In this document: in pieces, positions 17,519 to 26,390 of the stretch
Numbering within the stretch: the first letter of the stretch is position 1
Layout: each line of letters begins with the position of its first letter
The notes under the pieces: model-generated
Database searches by the model: none
Seen by the model: only the letters and a program-made list of their open reading frames with translations
What the model was told of the DNA's origin: nothing
Translations under genes and position numbers: made by a program
NCBI GenBank assembly: GCA_002365595.1
Contig: DFAM01000023.1
Location: 81,801 to 145,800 of the forward strand
Reading direction: 5' to 3'
Source: Acinetobacter sp. UBA3106
Lineage (GTDB): Bacteria; Pseudomonadota; Gammaproteobacteria; Pseudomonadales; Moraxellaceae
DNA: 64,000 nucleotides

Positions 17519-19309
17519 TTAAACTTCTTGTTTAGTTTCAGCTTTAGGTTTTTCGCGTAAACGGATACCCAAATCACGTAATTGATTGCCTTCAACTGGA
17601 GCAGGTGCTTGAGTTAATGGACATTCAGCAGTTTTGGTTTTCGGGAATGCAATCACGTCACGGATTGAAGATGAACCTGTCATCAACATCACCAAACGGT
17701 CAAGACCGAATGCCAAGCCACCATGAGGAGGCGCACCGAATTTCAATGCATTTAACAAGAAGCTGAATTTCTCTTCGGCTTCTTCTTCAGAAATACCCAG
17801 CGCTTCGAAGATCGCTTTTTGCATTTCTAAGTTAAAGATACGCAGTGAACCACCACCAATTTCAGTACCGTTCAATACCATATCGTAAGCAACAGAAAGT
17901 GCAGCACCTGGATTGTTCTTCACTTCTTCAACGCTTGATTTAGGCAGCGTGAATGGGTGATGCACAGATGTCCATTTACCGTCATCTGTTTCTTCAAACA
18001 TAGGGAAATCAACAACCCAAAGTGGCGCCCACTCGCAAGTCGCCATCTTCATGTCATGACCGACTTTAATACGTAAAGCACCCATTGCATCATTGACAAC
18101 TTTGGCTTTGTCCGCACCGAAGAATACGATATCGCCATTTTCAGCGCCAACACGTTTCAACAAATCAAGCACGATTGGCTCGATGAATTTAACGATTGGA
18201 GATTGCAGACCTTCAATACCTTTTTCAAGTTCGTTGACTTTAATGTAAGCCAAGCCTTTTGCACCGTAGATGCCAACGAATTTAGTGTATTCATCAATTT
18301 GGCTACGTGGCAGCGCACCAGCACCTGGTACGCGAAGCGCAACGATACGGCCTTTAGGATCTTTAGCTGGACCTGCGAATACTTTAAACTCAACGTCTTG
18401 CATCATGTCTGCAACGTCAACCAGTTTCAAAGGAATACGTAAGTCAGGTTTATCAGATGCATAGTCGCGCATTGCGTCTGCATAAGTCATACGCGGGAAT
18501 TTGTCGAATTGAACGTCTAGAAGTTCTTTGAACATCTTGATCGTTAATGTTTCCATCAAATCCATAATGTCATCGTCACTCATGAACGATGTTTCAACGT
18601 CGATTTGGGTGAATTCAGGCTGACGGTCAGCACGTAAGTCTTCATCACGGAAACATTTAGCGATTTGGTAGTAACGATCGATACCGCCTACCATCAACAA
18701 CTGTTTGAACAGCTGTGGAGACTGTGGAAGTGCATAGAAGCTACCGTTAGAAACACGACTTGGAACGAGGTAGTCACGTGCACCTTCAGGCGTCGCACGA
18801 GTCAAAATCGGTGTTTCAACATCTAAGAAACCATTTTCTTCAAAGTAGTTACGAATTAGGTTGGTTAATTTAGAACGGAAACGCAGACGTTCTAACATCT
18901 CTGGACGACGGATGTCCAAGAAACGATATTTCAAACGCACTTCTTCAGAAATATTGGTGTTTTCGTCATTTAATGGGAATGGCGGAGTTTCAGATGCAGC
19001 AAGAACTTCGATTTCTTTACCCAGAACTTCGATTTGACCGCTAGTGATATTCGCGTTTTCAGTACCTGCATAACGACGACGTACGCGGCCTGTAATTTTT
19101 AATACAAATTCTGAACGTGATTTGTCCGCAGTTGCGAATGCTTCAGGGGTATCTGGGTCAATAACCACTTGAACAAGACCGTCACGGTCACGCATGTCCA
19201 GGAAGATAACACCACCGTGGTCACGGCGACGGTGTACCCAACCGCATAATGTTACGGTCTGGTCAATTTGGGCTTCAGTTAATGAGCCACAGTAATGAGT
19301 TCGCATCAT
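17519..19309 (-). CDS. aspS: Aspartyl-tRNA synthetase
   Basis: Class II synthetase charging tRNA-Asp. 596 residues, bacterial type. N-terminal OB-fold anticodon domain (VTLCGWVHRRRDHGGVIFLD), motif 2 (FRDEDLRADRQPEFTQID), the bacterial insertion GAD domain in the middle, and motif 3 (GAPPHGGLAFGLDRLVMLM) near the C-terminus. QSPQLFKQLLMVGG is the conserved ATP/aspartate pocket. In Acinetobacter this gene marks the right boundary of the outer-core locus. It is read in the same direction as the ligase-like gene 74 bases upstream. Confidence 0.98.
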   Translation of the reverse strand: MMRTHYCGSLTEAQIDQTVTLCGWVHRRRDHGGVIFLDMRDRDGLVQVVIDPDTPEAFATADKSRSEFVLKITGRVRRRYAGTENANITSGQIEVLGKEIEVLAASETPPFPLNDENTNISEEVRLKYRFLDIRRPEMLERLRFRSKLTNLIRNYFEENGFLDVETPILTRATPEGARDYLVPSRVSNGSFYALPQSPQLFKQLLMVGGIDRYYQIAKCFRDEDLRADRQPEFTQIDVETSFMSDDDIMDLMETLTIKMFKELLDVQFDKFPRMTYADAMRDYASDKPDLRIPLKLVDVADMMQDVEFKVFAGPAKDPKGRIVALRVPGAGALPRSQIDEYTKFVGIYGAKGLAYIKVNELEKGIEGLQSPIVKFIEPIVLDLLKRVGAENGDIVFFGADKAKVVNDAMGALRIKVGHDMKMATCEWAPLWVVDFPMFEETDDGKWTSVHHPFTLPKSSVEEVKNNPGAALSVAYDMVLNGTEIGGGSLRIFNLEMQKAIFEALGISEEEAEEKFSFLLNALKFGAPPHGGLAFGLDRLVMLMTGSSSIRDVIAFPKTKTAECPLTQAPAPVEGNQLRDLGIRLREKPKAETKQEV

Positions 19310-19383
19310 AGCGTAAAAAATCCAACTATATGGGTTAAGGTCAGCGTATACGTAAACAGCGTACCGCTTTTTCGAATGTTGAA

Positions 19384-20649
19384 TTATGCCTCTTTGGCCG
19401 AATTGTCACAAGTTCTAATTAAAAGTGAGCTATAGGTGAATAATAGTACTATTAATAGGCTATAAATAAATAAGGAATAGTTTCTTACGAATGTATAATC
19501 AGTTAATCCACAAATAAATGTAAATAAAACTATACATATGCCAGTTACACAAATATTTCTATGCAATTCGCTAATATTATTTTTGAAAATTGTGGAAATA
19601 AAAATAAATAAAGGAAAAAATATTAATGTAGACATTCCTATGAAGCCTAGTATACCGTGGCTTGCAAGCTCTTGAGTAAAGAGATTATGTAAATGAGGTT
19701 GTTTTATCTTTAAAGTTAGCTGCTTTTCTAATTCTTCTGTACCTACTCCATATAAAGGGTTTTTCTTAAAATTATTAAAAAATTCTTTATACATTAAAAC
19801 TCTTAGCCCGGTACTGGACTCATTAAATTTTTCAATATTTTTAACTGATAAATCAGATTTAAAAGCCTCAATGCGATTTTGAATTGGAGAAGCTGGCGCA
19901 AATATTCCTATAATTCCTAAAAATAAGCATAATAAACAAGAAAAAATAACTTTTTTAGATTGTTTTTTATAATAATAAATAAAAATAATTAAGAATATTA
20001 TTAGTATACTTACCCATATCCCTCTTGATCCATGAAGACAAATCGTGAGGATGTTTAACAGACTTAATGTGATAATTACATATGAAATTTTATTTTTATA
20101 AAAGAAAGAATAAATTAATGAAAATAATGATAAACAAATTATAGAATAGTCATAAATAATTATTGTATCTATACGTGCTACTAAATTATCACGATTAAAT
20201 TTTTCTATTATATTTATATAGGTATTTAAAATTAAAGAAAATACACATGCTAAGGTAGCTAAAATATAAATTGTCTGAATCTTAATTTTTAAATTTTTAA
20301 TAATAGTAGGGAGTAATAATAGTAAGAATGAATAAATATAAAAGTAAGGATGATAATGTTTGATTTTGAATTGAGTTATGTGGAGATTACTATGTAATAT
20401 ATATTCATTTAATGTTATGAAAATCAAAGGAGTTATGCAAAATATTAGTAAATCTCTTGTTATTATTGTTTTTTTAAAAATTAATGTAATTAAAATAAAA
20501 AAAATAATAATAAAATCGAAAAAAAAGTATAGTGTTCCGATTGGATATACTATTTTAAAAAAGAATATAGTGAGGATTATTAATGTAATCCATGAAAATA
20601 TTTTTAATATTTTTTTCTGAGATAGCAAAGTTTTTTGTAAAGTCATCAT
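19384..20649 (-). CDS. O-antigen ligase/polymerase (Wzy_C) family membrane protein, very AT-rich
   Basis: 421 residues with about ten to twelve hydrophobic segments. The signature is a periplasmic loop containing ESSTGLRVLMYKEFFNNFKK, NPLYGVGTEELEKQL and QPHLHNLFTQELASHGILGF, where the H-N-x-F block is typical of the Wzy_C/WaaL family. HGSRGIWVSILI precedes it. Such proteins join or polymerise lipid-linked glycan onto lipid A-core or protein in the periplasm. GC content is far lower than aspS, a sign of transfer. Ligase, polymerase or oligosaccharyltransferase (PglL-type) roles cannot be separated by sequence. No signal peptide; start MMTLQKTLL. Confidence 0.82.
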   Translation of the reverse strand: MMTLQKTLLSQKKILKIFSWITLIILTIFFFKIVYPIGTLYFFFDFIIIFFILITLIFKKTIITRDLLIFCITPLIFITLNEYILHSNLHITQFKIKHYHPYFYIYSFLLLLLPTIIKNLKIKIQTIYILATLACVFSLILNTYINIIEKFNRDNLVARIDTIIIYDYSIICLSLFSLIYSFFYKNKISYVIITLSLLNILTICLHGSRGIWVSILIIFLIIFIYYYKKQSKKVIFSCLLCLFLGIIGIFAPASPIQNRIEAFKSDLSVKNIEKFNESSTGLRVLMYKEFFNNFKKNPLYGVGTEELEKQLTLKIKQPHLHNLFTQELASHGILGFIGMSTLIFFPLFIFISTIFKNNISELHRNICVTGICIVLFTFICGLTDYTFVRNYSLFIYSLLIVLLFTYSSLLIRTCDNSAKEA

Positions 20650-20848
20650 AGTAAATATGGTTGAAAGATGCTGCCATTATATACTTTAACAAGTAAAATT
20701 ATTAACTTAAGATTTTTTTGTTCCAAACTTAGGATCTGAATTCCAATCGACTTTCTCGCTATTAGCATAAAGTGACCAATGGAATGGCAAGATAAAATTT
20801 AATTAAAATATGTATATACATCTAATTTAGATGAGTATGCATTTTTTC

Positions 20849-20882
20849 TTGCAATGAAATTGAAATGTTATATTATAACATT
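20849..20882 (+). promoter_or_regulatory. Zur operator overlapping the znuD promoter
   Basis: Perfect palindrome AATGTTATATTATAACATT (20864-20882), preceded by GA, agrees with the Zur consensus known in gammaproteobacteria. A possible -35 TTGCAA (20849-20854) and -10 TATTAT (20871-20876), 16 bases apart, put the operator right over the -10. Zinc-loaded Zur would therefore block transcription of the receptor gene that begins at 20913. Confidence 0.88.
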
Positions 20883-20912
20883 GTTCAGAAATTGCAGCCT
20901 AGAGTCCGTTCC

Positions 20913-22982
20913 ATGCTTCTCCATAAGAATTTAATTACATTGTCTATTTTTGCTGTTATTGCCCCAGCTGTTTTTGCTGATGAGGATGCTAAAACTCAAC
21001 AACTCGCCACCCTTAAATTGCAGGCACATCCCTTAGTACAGTCAGCTGCAGATTTTGCAGTGGCTGATCAAGTGATTGATCACAAAAAGCTTGCCGAAGG
21101 CGGTACGAGCATTGGTGACGCTTTGGCGGGTGAGCTTGGGGTATCTTCGAACCAGTATGGTTCAGGTTCAAGCCGTCCAGTCATTCGCGGACAGGACGGT
21201 GCGCGGGTAAAAATCTTGCAGCATGCTTCTGAAACAGCCGATGTCTCTACGCTTTCACCAGACCATGCAGTAACGGTTGATCCTATTCTGGCGAAACAGG
21301 TCGAGATTATTCGTGGACCATCGACTTTGCTGTATAGCGCAGGAAAAGTGGGTGGACTGGTCAATGTCACCGATAATAAGATTCCAGCGCAAATGCCTGA
21401 AAAGGGTTATGAAGGTCAGCTGGGCTTACGTTACAACACGGGTAGTGATGAAAAACTGGCTAGTGCGGGTGCCACGGTGGCTTTAGCCGATCAGGTGGCT
21501 TTACGTGTAGAAGGCTCAAAACGTGATGCCAACAATTATATCGCACCCGGTTATTTCCATGATCATGATGGCGAGTTAGAAAAAGAACGCCGCGTCGGCA
21601 ATACCTTTGCTGAAGGTGAAACGGTCAATGTCGGATTGTCCTGGATTCATGACCGCGGTTTTAGCGGGATTTCATACAGTAACCGTCAGGACCAGTATGG
21701 CTTGCCGGGCCATAGCCATGAATATGAAGACTGCCATCCGCATGATAATGAACTCTTTTGTGGTGACCATTCAGGTCATGCACTGGACCATGATGAACAT
21801 GATCATGATGAAGAACATGGTCATGCAGCCGGACCGTGGGTCGATTTGAAAACAGAACGCTATGATTTTCGCACCGAACTTAATGATCCTTTTGCCGGCT
21901 TTCAAAAGCTGCGTGCCCATGCCAGCTATACTGACTACAAGCATGATGAAATTGAAGAAAATGCTGTGCAAACCAGCTTTAAAAGTAAAGGCTATGATGC
22001 ACGTTTAGAACTGGTCCACAATCCGATTGCCAACTGGGAAGGGATGATCGGTGCTCAATATAACCAGCAAAAACTGGATATTACTGGGGCAGAAGCCTTA
22101 CTGGATCCGAACAAAACCCAGAAATGGAGTCTGTTTGCCCTAGAGCATAAACAGTTTGATGATGTACACGTCGAATTGGGTGCACGTTTGGATCAGCAAA
22201 AAATTGACATCGATTCCAATAAAAAAGACTTTGATGATTATGGTTTTTCCTACTCAGGCGCGCTGAACTGGGAATTTGCGCCGAGCTATAAATTATCACT
22301 GGTCGGTTCGCATCAAGAACGTCTGCCTTTGGCGCAAGAACTGTATGCCAATGGCAAACATTTTGCGACCAATACTTATGAACGCGGCAATGAAAACCTG
22401 GCTGCAGAAAAATCCAATAATCTGGAGCTGGGCCTGCACTATGAAAATGGTCCGCTGGATTATCATGTACATGTCTATCACAACTGGTTTGACAACTACA
22501 TTTATGCGGCAACCACAGATAAATTTGAAAACTTCCGTCTGGTGGATTACACCCAAGATAAAGCCAAGTTTTATGGCGCTGAAGCAGCTGCTTCTTATGC
22601 ACTGAGTGATACCTATAAAGTGGGTGTGTTTGGCGATTATGTGCGGGGCAAAATCGAGAGTGAAAATGCACCTCGCGTTCCGGCAGGGCGTCTAGGAACC
22701 AAAGTGGATGCGAGTTTTGATGATCACTGGTCAGGTCTGGCTGAGTATTATCATGTGTTTAAGCAAGACAAGACGGCCAGCTATGAACAGGAAACTAACG
22801 GCTACAACATGTTGAATGTGGGTCTGTCTTATGCGGGCCAACTGAAAGATCGCAACGATTACCGCGTGTATTTTAAAGCCAATAACCTGCTGGATGATCA
22901 AGTCTATTCACACGCTTCATTCTTGTCGAATATTCCACAAGTAGGACGTAACTTTACTGTGGGTCTGGAAGTGGGTTTCTAG
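20913..22982 (+). CDS. znuD: TonB-dependent zinc receptor ZnuD
   Basis: Outer-membrane receptor that imports zinc using TonB energy. From the ATG at 20913 it is 689 residues with a signal peptide (MLLHKNLITLSIFAVIAPAVFA). A plug domain follows (RPVIRGQDGARVKIL, VEIIRGPSTLLYSAGKVGG), then a 22-strand barrel ending in VGLEVGF. A surface loop at about residues 266-306 holds 11 histidines and 2 cysteines (CHPHD, CGDHSGH, DHDEHDHDEEHGH), as in Neisseria ZnuD. The frame is open from an ATG at 20865, but that start lies inside the Zur box and would put the signal peptide out of place. The 3' end is followed by a strong hairpin. Confidence 0.94.
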   Translation: MLLHKNLITLSIFAVIAPAVFADEDAKTQQLATLKLQAHPLVQSAADFAVADQVIDHKKLAEGGTSIGDALAGELGVSSNQYGSGSSRPVIRGQDGARVKILQHASETADVSTLSPDHAVTVDPILAKQVEIIRGPSTLLYSAGKVGGLVNVTDNKIPAQMPEKGYEGQLGLRYNTGSDEKLASAGATVALADQVALRVEGSKRDANNYIAPGYFHDHDGELEKERRVGNTFAEGETVNVGLSWIHDRGFSGISYSNRQDQYGLPGHSHEYEDCHPHDNELFCGDHSGHALDHDEHDHDEEHGHAAGPWVDLKTERYDFRTELNDPFAGFQKLRAHASYTDYKHDEIEENAVQTSFKSKGYDARLELVHNPIANWEGMIGAQYNQQKLDITGAEALLDPNKTQKWSLFALEHKQFDDVHVELGARLDQQKIDIDSNKKDFDDYGFSYSGALNWEFAPSYKLSLVGSHQERLPLAQELYANGKHFATNTYERGNENLAAEKSNNLELGLHYENGPLDYHVHVYHNWFDNYIYAATTDKFENFRLVDYTQDKAKFYGAEAAASYALSDTYKVGVFGDYVRGKIESENAPRVPAGRLGTKVDASFDDHWSGLAEYYHVFKQDKTASYEQETNGYNMLNVGLSYAGQLKDRNDYRVYFKANNLLDDQVYSHASFLSNIPQVGRNFTVGLEVGF

Positions 22983-23052
22983 AAAATCTTATTCTGAAAT
23001 CTGCTGATCCAAACAGGTGAAACAGAAATCCTCTTGATAAATCAAGCAATAA

Positions 23053-23085
23053 AACCTAGTCTGATGATATTGGACTAGGTTTTTT
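23053..23085 (+). terminator. Terminator after znuD that also covers the next gene's ribosome site
   Basis: Perfect 9-base stem AACCTAGTC/GACTAGGTT with an 11-base loop and a T6 run. The next ATG is at 23089, so the only AGG near it (23077-23079) lies in the 3' arm of the hairpin. Confidence 0.85.
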
Positions 23086-23088
23086 GTT

Positions 23089-24552
23089 ATGCGTATTTTT
23101 CAACGAATTCATCAGAAACTGAACTGGTCACGCCGTCGTTATATCAGCGTGATTATCGGTTTGCTGGCTTTGGGATATCTCTCCTCGGCCATTTATCATA
23201 CTTATAAGCCGTTGCCTGAAGGCCTGAATTTTAGCGGTAAGTTGCGTCATGCTGAGGTGAAGTTTATTGCAGATCAAACCTATCTGGATGCGACTGGAAA
23301 ACAGCAGCAAGACCATCATATTTTTAATGAAATGTTAAAGTTGATTGATGAAGCGCAGACCACCATTGTACTGGACATGTTTTTATTCAATAGCGAAGTA
23401 GGGGAATCGACCTTAGCGCATCGCCCACTCGCACAACAGCTCACCGATGCCTTAATTGCAAAACGCGGCGTTCAGCCAAATATTGAAATTAAAGTCATTA
23501 CCGATCCGATTAATTCTGTCTATGGTGGTCTTGCACCCAAACATTATCGTCAGTTAAGAAACGCAGGCATTGATGTGATTGAAACGGATTTAAGACCACT
23601 GCGTGCATCCAATCCAATATGGTCGGGCTTCTGGTATCTCTGTTGTCAGGATGCCGGTAATAATCCTGAAAAAGGCTGGCTCGCCAATCCATTTGGTCAG
23701 GAAAAAATTACCCTGCGCAGTTATTTTAATCTGTTTAATTTCAAGGCCAATCACCGTAAAACCTTGGTGGCAGATACAGCTGAAGGCTGGAAAGCTTTGG
23801 TGACTTCGGCCAATCCGCATGATGGCAGTTCGCGGCATTCCAACGTTGCCTTGCTGGTAACGGGTAATACCGCAATTGATGTATTAAAAACCGAACAGGT
23901 AGTCGGCCGAATGTCCAAAGGTGACATTCCTATGGTGATTACCGGGGAGTTTCAGGGTGATCAGTCTTTACCTCAGGTTCAGGTATTGACGGAAAAAGCC
24001 ATTTACGATGCAACCCTCAAACTGATTGAAACTGCCAAACCCAAAGAGCAGATTGATTTGGCCATGTTCTATTTGTCTGAACGACATATTGTGAAAGCCT
24101 TGATTGCAGCGCATGAGCGTGGAGTTAAAGTTCGTGTCTTGCTCGATCCGAATAAGGATGCTTTTGGGCGGAAGAAAAATGGTATTCCTAACCGGCAAGT
24201 GGCTTCTGAATTAAATGCTGCCGGTGTGCCGGTGCGTTGGTGTAATACTCAGGGTGAGCAATGTCATAGCAAGATGATCATCAAAGCAAATGCACAGCAG
24301 TCAAACCTGATTTTAGGTTCAGCCAATTTCACTGCACGGAACATCAAAAACTATAATCTGGAAACCAATTTACGCGTGGTTGGTTCATCACAAGCAGCTG
24401 TATTTACGGATGCTCAAGCTTATTTTGATACGGCTTGGGCCAACTTGAATGGTAAAAACATGAGTGTGGATTACCGTCAATATGCAGATGAATCGAAAAT
24501 GAAATATGTGATTTATCGTTTTATGGAATGGAGCGGGTTGTCGACGTTTTAA
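23089..24552 (+). CDS. Phospholipase D-family membrane-anchored protein
   Basis: 487 residues with an N-terminal transmembrane anchor (about residues 18-37, VIIGLLALGYLSSAIYHT), then two PLD domains. The first HKD motif is NHRKTLVAD (near residue 223), complete. The second is CHSKMIIKAN with LGSANFTARN following; the usual aspartate position is alanine. The closest role is cardiolipin synthase-like or phospholipase D activity on membrane lipids, in the periplasm if the anchor is N-in. Acinetobacter strains carry several PLDs implicated in phospholipid remodelling. Translation start lies directly after the znuD terminator, with no free ribosome site. Downstream is a hairpin-rich repeat. Confidence 0.85.
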   Translation: MRIFQRIHQKLNWSRRRYISVIIGLLALGYLSSAIYHTYKPLPEGLNFSGKLRHAEVKFIADQTYLDATGKQQQDHHIFNEMLKLIDEAQTTIVLDMFLFNSEVGESTLAHRPLAQQLTDALIAKRGVQPNIEIKVITDPINSVYGGLAPKHYRQLRNAGIDVIETDLRPLRASNPIWSGFWYLCCQDAGNNPEKGWLANPFGQEKITLRSYFNLFNFKANHRKTLVADTAEGWKALVTSANPHDGSSRHSNVALLVTGNTAIDVLKTEQVVGRMSKGDIPMVITGEFQGDQSLPQVQVLTEKAIYDATLKLIETAKPKEQIDLAMFYLSERHIVKALIAAHERGVKVRVLLDPNKDAFGRKKNGIPNRQVASELNAAGVPVRWCNTQGEQCHSKMIIKANAQQSNLILGSANFTARNIKNYNLETNLRVVGSSQAAVFTDAQAYFDTAWANLNGKNMSVDYRQYADESKMKYVIYRFMEWSGLSTF

Positions 24553-24569
24553 TTTTGATTTATGAATAG

Positions 24570-24642
24570 AAATCCCTCCTAACCTCCCTTTAAGAAAGGG
24601 AGGAAAGTCCCTCTTTGAAAAAGAGGGATTTAGGGAGATTTC
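24570..24642. repeat. Three-way hairpin intergenic repeat
   Basis: An outer imperfect pair (AAATCCCTCC near the left end with GGGAGATTT at the right) encloses two perfect hairpins: CCTCCCTTT/AAAGGGAGG and TCCCTCTTT/AAAGAGGGA. It sits between the convergent PLD and hypothetical genes. Related GGGAGG-rich hairpins occur at 25774 and 45518. Such palindromic units are common in Acinetobacter intergenic regions and may also terminate transcription. Confidence 0.7.
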
Positions 24643-24650
24643 ATTTTTTT

Positions 24651-25217
24651 TTAATTTTTTGGCTCAGGATTAGGCGGAACCATCTGATCCAGATCTTTAT
24701 CAGAGAGTTTATCCAGCTCGTGTAAATCTGTTTTAATTTTCCACTGGCTTTCATCTTCAACCGGCTGAGGTAAACGTGCCTCTAACCAGTCACAGACGAC
24801 ATCGGGTGTAAAATCTGGATGATTGCACTGAATCACCCAAGCCAAAAAGTCTTTGGCTTCACCATTCATATAAGGTGGCGGAGAGACAGGCAAAAACTGT
24901 GTCGGTAAACGCTCATTCTTGGAAATGTAATTCAATACATGACCTAGTTCCTGTACGGTTTGCCAGGCCAGAGGGTGTTCAATATTGATTTGAAATTTAA
25001 ACCACCAGGCATGATGACCATCTGAACCATAGGCATTAATTAAAGATTCTTGAATACTTGGAACCTTGCAAAAGAATTGATGTAGGCGGTCAAAACTTAA
25101 ATCAGACACTCTGTTTGATCCCATAATAAAAAACAGTATTTTAGCATATTCAGCATTTGAGTCGGGATGTCTCTCAATAGAAAATCCGTGAACTATTTCA
25201 TTTACAAAACTTTGCAT
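24651..25217 (-). CDS. Conserved-looking hypothetical protein, 188 residues
   Basis: Soluble, acidic C-terminal protein without signal peptide or membrane segment. Notable parts are HHAWWFKFQINIEHPLAW, MNGEAKDFLAWVIQCNH and a charged tail DKLSDKDLDQMVPP. I do not recognise a family. The tryptophan-rich stretch and ordinary codon use argue for a real gene. It is divergent from the RcnB-like gene (76-base spacer). Function unknown. Confidence 0.7.
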   Translation of the reverse strand: MQSFVNEIVHGFSIERHPDSNAEYAKILFFIMGSNRVSDLSFDRLHQFFCKVPSIQESLINAYGSDGHHAWWFKFQINIEHPLAWQTVQELGHVLNYISKNERLPTQFLPVSPPPYMNGEAKDFLAWVIQCNHPDFTPDVVCDWLEARLPQPVEDESQWKIKTDLHELDKLSDKDLDQMVPPNPEPKN

Positions 25218-25293
25218 TTGCTGTTTTTTTATTCATTTTTTATCCTACACTCGGGATTAAAATAAGTTTTATACAGTAGGTGGGGGGGCTCTT

Positions 25294-25767
25294 ATGAAGT
25301 TAGCAGTTCTTTGTGCTTTGAGTGGCATGCTACTCTTGGGAGCTTCTGCAACAACGCAGGCGGAAAATCGCTGGTCAAATTATCGCGGGGTAGATACTAC
25401 CAAGTATCAACCTCGTCCCTACTATCCGCAAAATCATTATCCACAAAACAGTTATCCTCAAAATCACTATTCGTATCAGCAGCGAAATTATCCACAGCGC
25501 TATCCGAATTATCCGCAGCGTCCACCGCATCATCAGAATTATCCGGTCATTCAGAATGGCGTTAGCATTCAATATCAGGCACCTACGACCATCACACAAA
25601 ACTCTCAAAGTTATAGCTGGGTGAATGGTGATCCGAGAACGGCACGAATTGAAAGCTCAAGTACGACCTTTATCAGTGATTGGGAGCGTTTAGGTTTACC
25701 TGCACCGCCGACTGGCACCTATTGGATATATGAAAATGGTCGTTATGTGTTGGTGCCGAATCGCTGA
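25294..25767 (+). CDS. RcnB-like periplasmic protein with Pro/Gln/Asn/Tyr repeats
   Basis: 157 residues. The signal peptide MKLAVLCALSGMLLLGASATTQA is followed by a low-complexity stretch (about residues 35-85) of degenerate YPQNHYPQ units, then a compact C-terminal domain ending WERLGLPAPPTGTYWIYENGRYVLVPNR. That last block matches the RcnB/YohN family, whose E. coli member takes part in nickel/cobalt homeostasis in the periplasm. A strong G-rich ribosome site precedes the ATG. The repeat-coding DNA is a candidate for length variation. A metal role is inference only. Confidence 0.75.
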   Translation: MKLAVLCALSGMLLLGASATTQAENRWSNYRGVDTTKYQPRPYYPQNHYPQNSYPQNHYSYQQRNYPQRYPNYPQRPPHHQNYPVIQNGVSIQYQAPTTITQNSQSYSWVNGDPRTARIESSSTTFISDWERLGLPAPPTGTYWIYENGRYVLVPNR

Positions 25768-25773
25768 TTTGAA

Positions 25774-25848
25774 ACCTCTCCCTAACCCTCTCTTGCGCTT
25801 CACTTTAAAAGCAGTGCTTTAAAATGCGCTCAGGAGAGGCAATTATGC
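25774..25848. repeat. Hairpin-rich intergenic repeat
   Basis: CCTCTCC near the left end pairs with GGAGAGG near the right, with an inner AAAGCAGTGCTTT palindrome. It lies between the convergent RcnB-like and psiE genes and may serve as a terminator. It is similar in style to the element at 24570. Confidence 0.55.
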
Positions 25849-25852
25849 TAGT

Positions 25853-26350
25853 TTAAGCCAATTCATCATCTTGGGGTTGTGGAGTTTTACCTTCAGGCAA
25901 TGGCTTTTCTGAGTGTTTATCGCGAATCACCGACGGATAGGTCCAGGAAGAAAAACGCACCACCAAAATCGAAAATGCCAGAATCAGAATTGAACCGGTA
26001 ATAATGACCAGATCCATATCGGCTTTATGGTCATGTTGGATATCTGAAATAAGTAAACGGGTCAGTGCAGTAATGGCAATATAAATTAAAAAACGCACTG
26101 GCATATGATTGGTTTTGAAGTAAATACCCACCATGGCACCCAATTCAAGATAAATAAACAGCAGCAAAATATCGTCAATGCTTGCAAATTTTTTAATGGT
26201 TAAAATTTCAAATACCGTATGTCCGGCAGACCAGATCACCATACAGCCAATAATAAACAGGGCAATATAGTGAAAACTTTCTACGGCGATATTTCCGAAA
26301 CGGTCGAGGAGGGTCTCAATTTTTTCAACTTTGCTATCAGGTTTTGGCAT
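25853..26350 (-). CDS. psiE: Phosphate-starvation-inducible PsiE family protein
   Basis: 165-residue inner-membrane protein with four hydrophobic helices (about residues 20-45, 55-75, 85-100 and 112-132), matching the PsiE family (VESFHYIALFIIGCMVIWSAG, LLFIYLELGAMVGIYFKTNHMPVR). In E. coli PsiE expression responds to PhoB and cAMP-CRP, but its activity is unknown. The start has a strong AGGAGG ribosome site. About 40 bases upstream is a direct repeat with 11-base period, the spacing of PhoB boxes. Confidence 0.88.
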   Translation of the reverse strand: MPKPDSKVEKIETLLDRFGNIAVESFHYIALFIIGCMVIWSAGHTVFEILTIKKFASIDDILLLFIYLELGAMVGIYFKTNHMPVRFLIYIAITALTRLLISDIQHDHKADMDLVIITGSILILAFSILVVRFSSWTYPSVIRDKHSEKPLPEGKTPQPQDDELA

Positions 26351-26390
26351 CTTTTCCTCCTGTATCTTGAATGGTTATTTAGATGAATTA

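Noticed and set aside
20865..20912. Upstream ATG start for znuD
   Set aside because: Lies within the Zur box and downstream of the likely -35, and displaces the signal peptide.
22081..22671. 196-residue open frame antisense to znuD
   Set aside because: Complement shadow of the receptor gene with no family-like sequence; the plus-strand protein explains the region.
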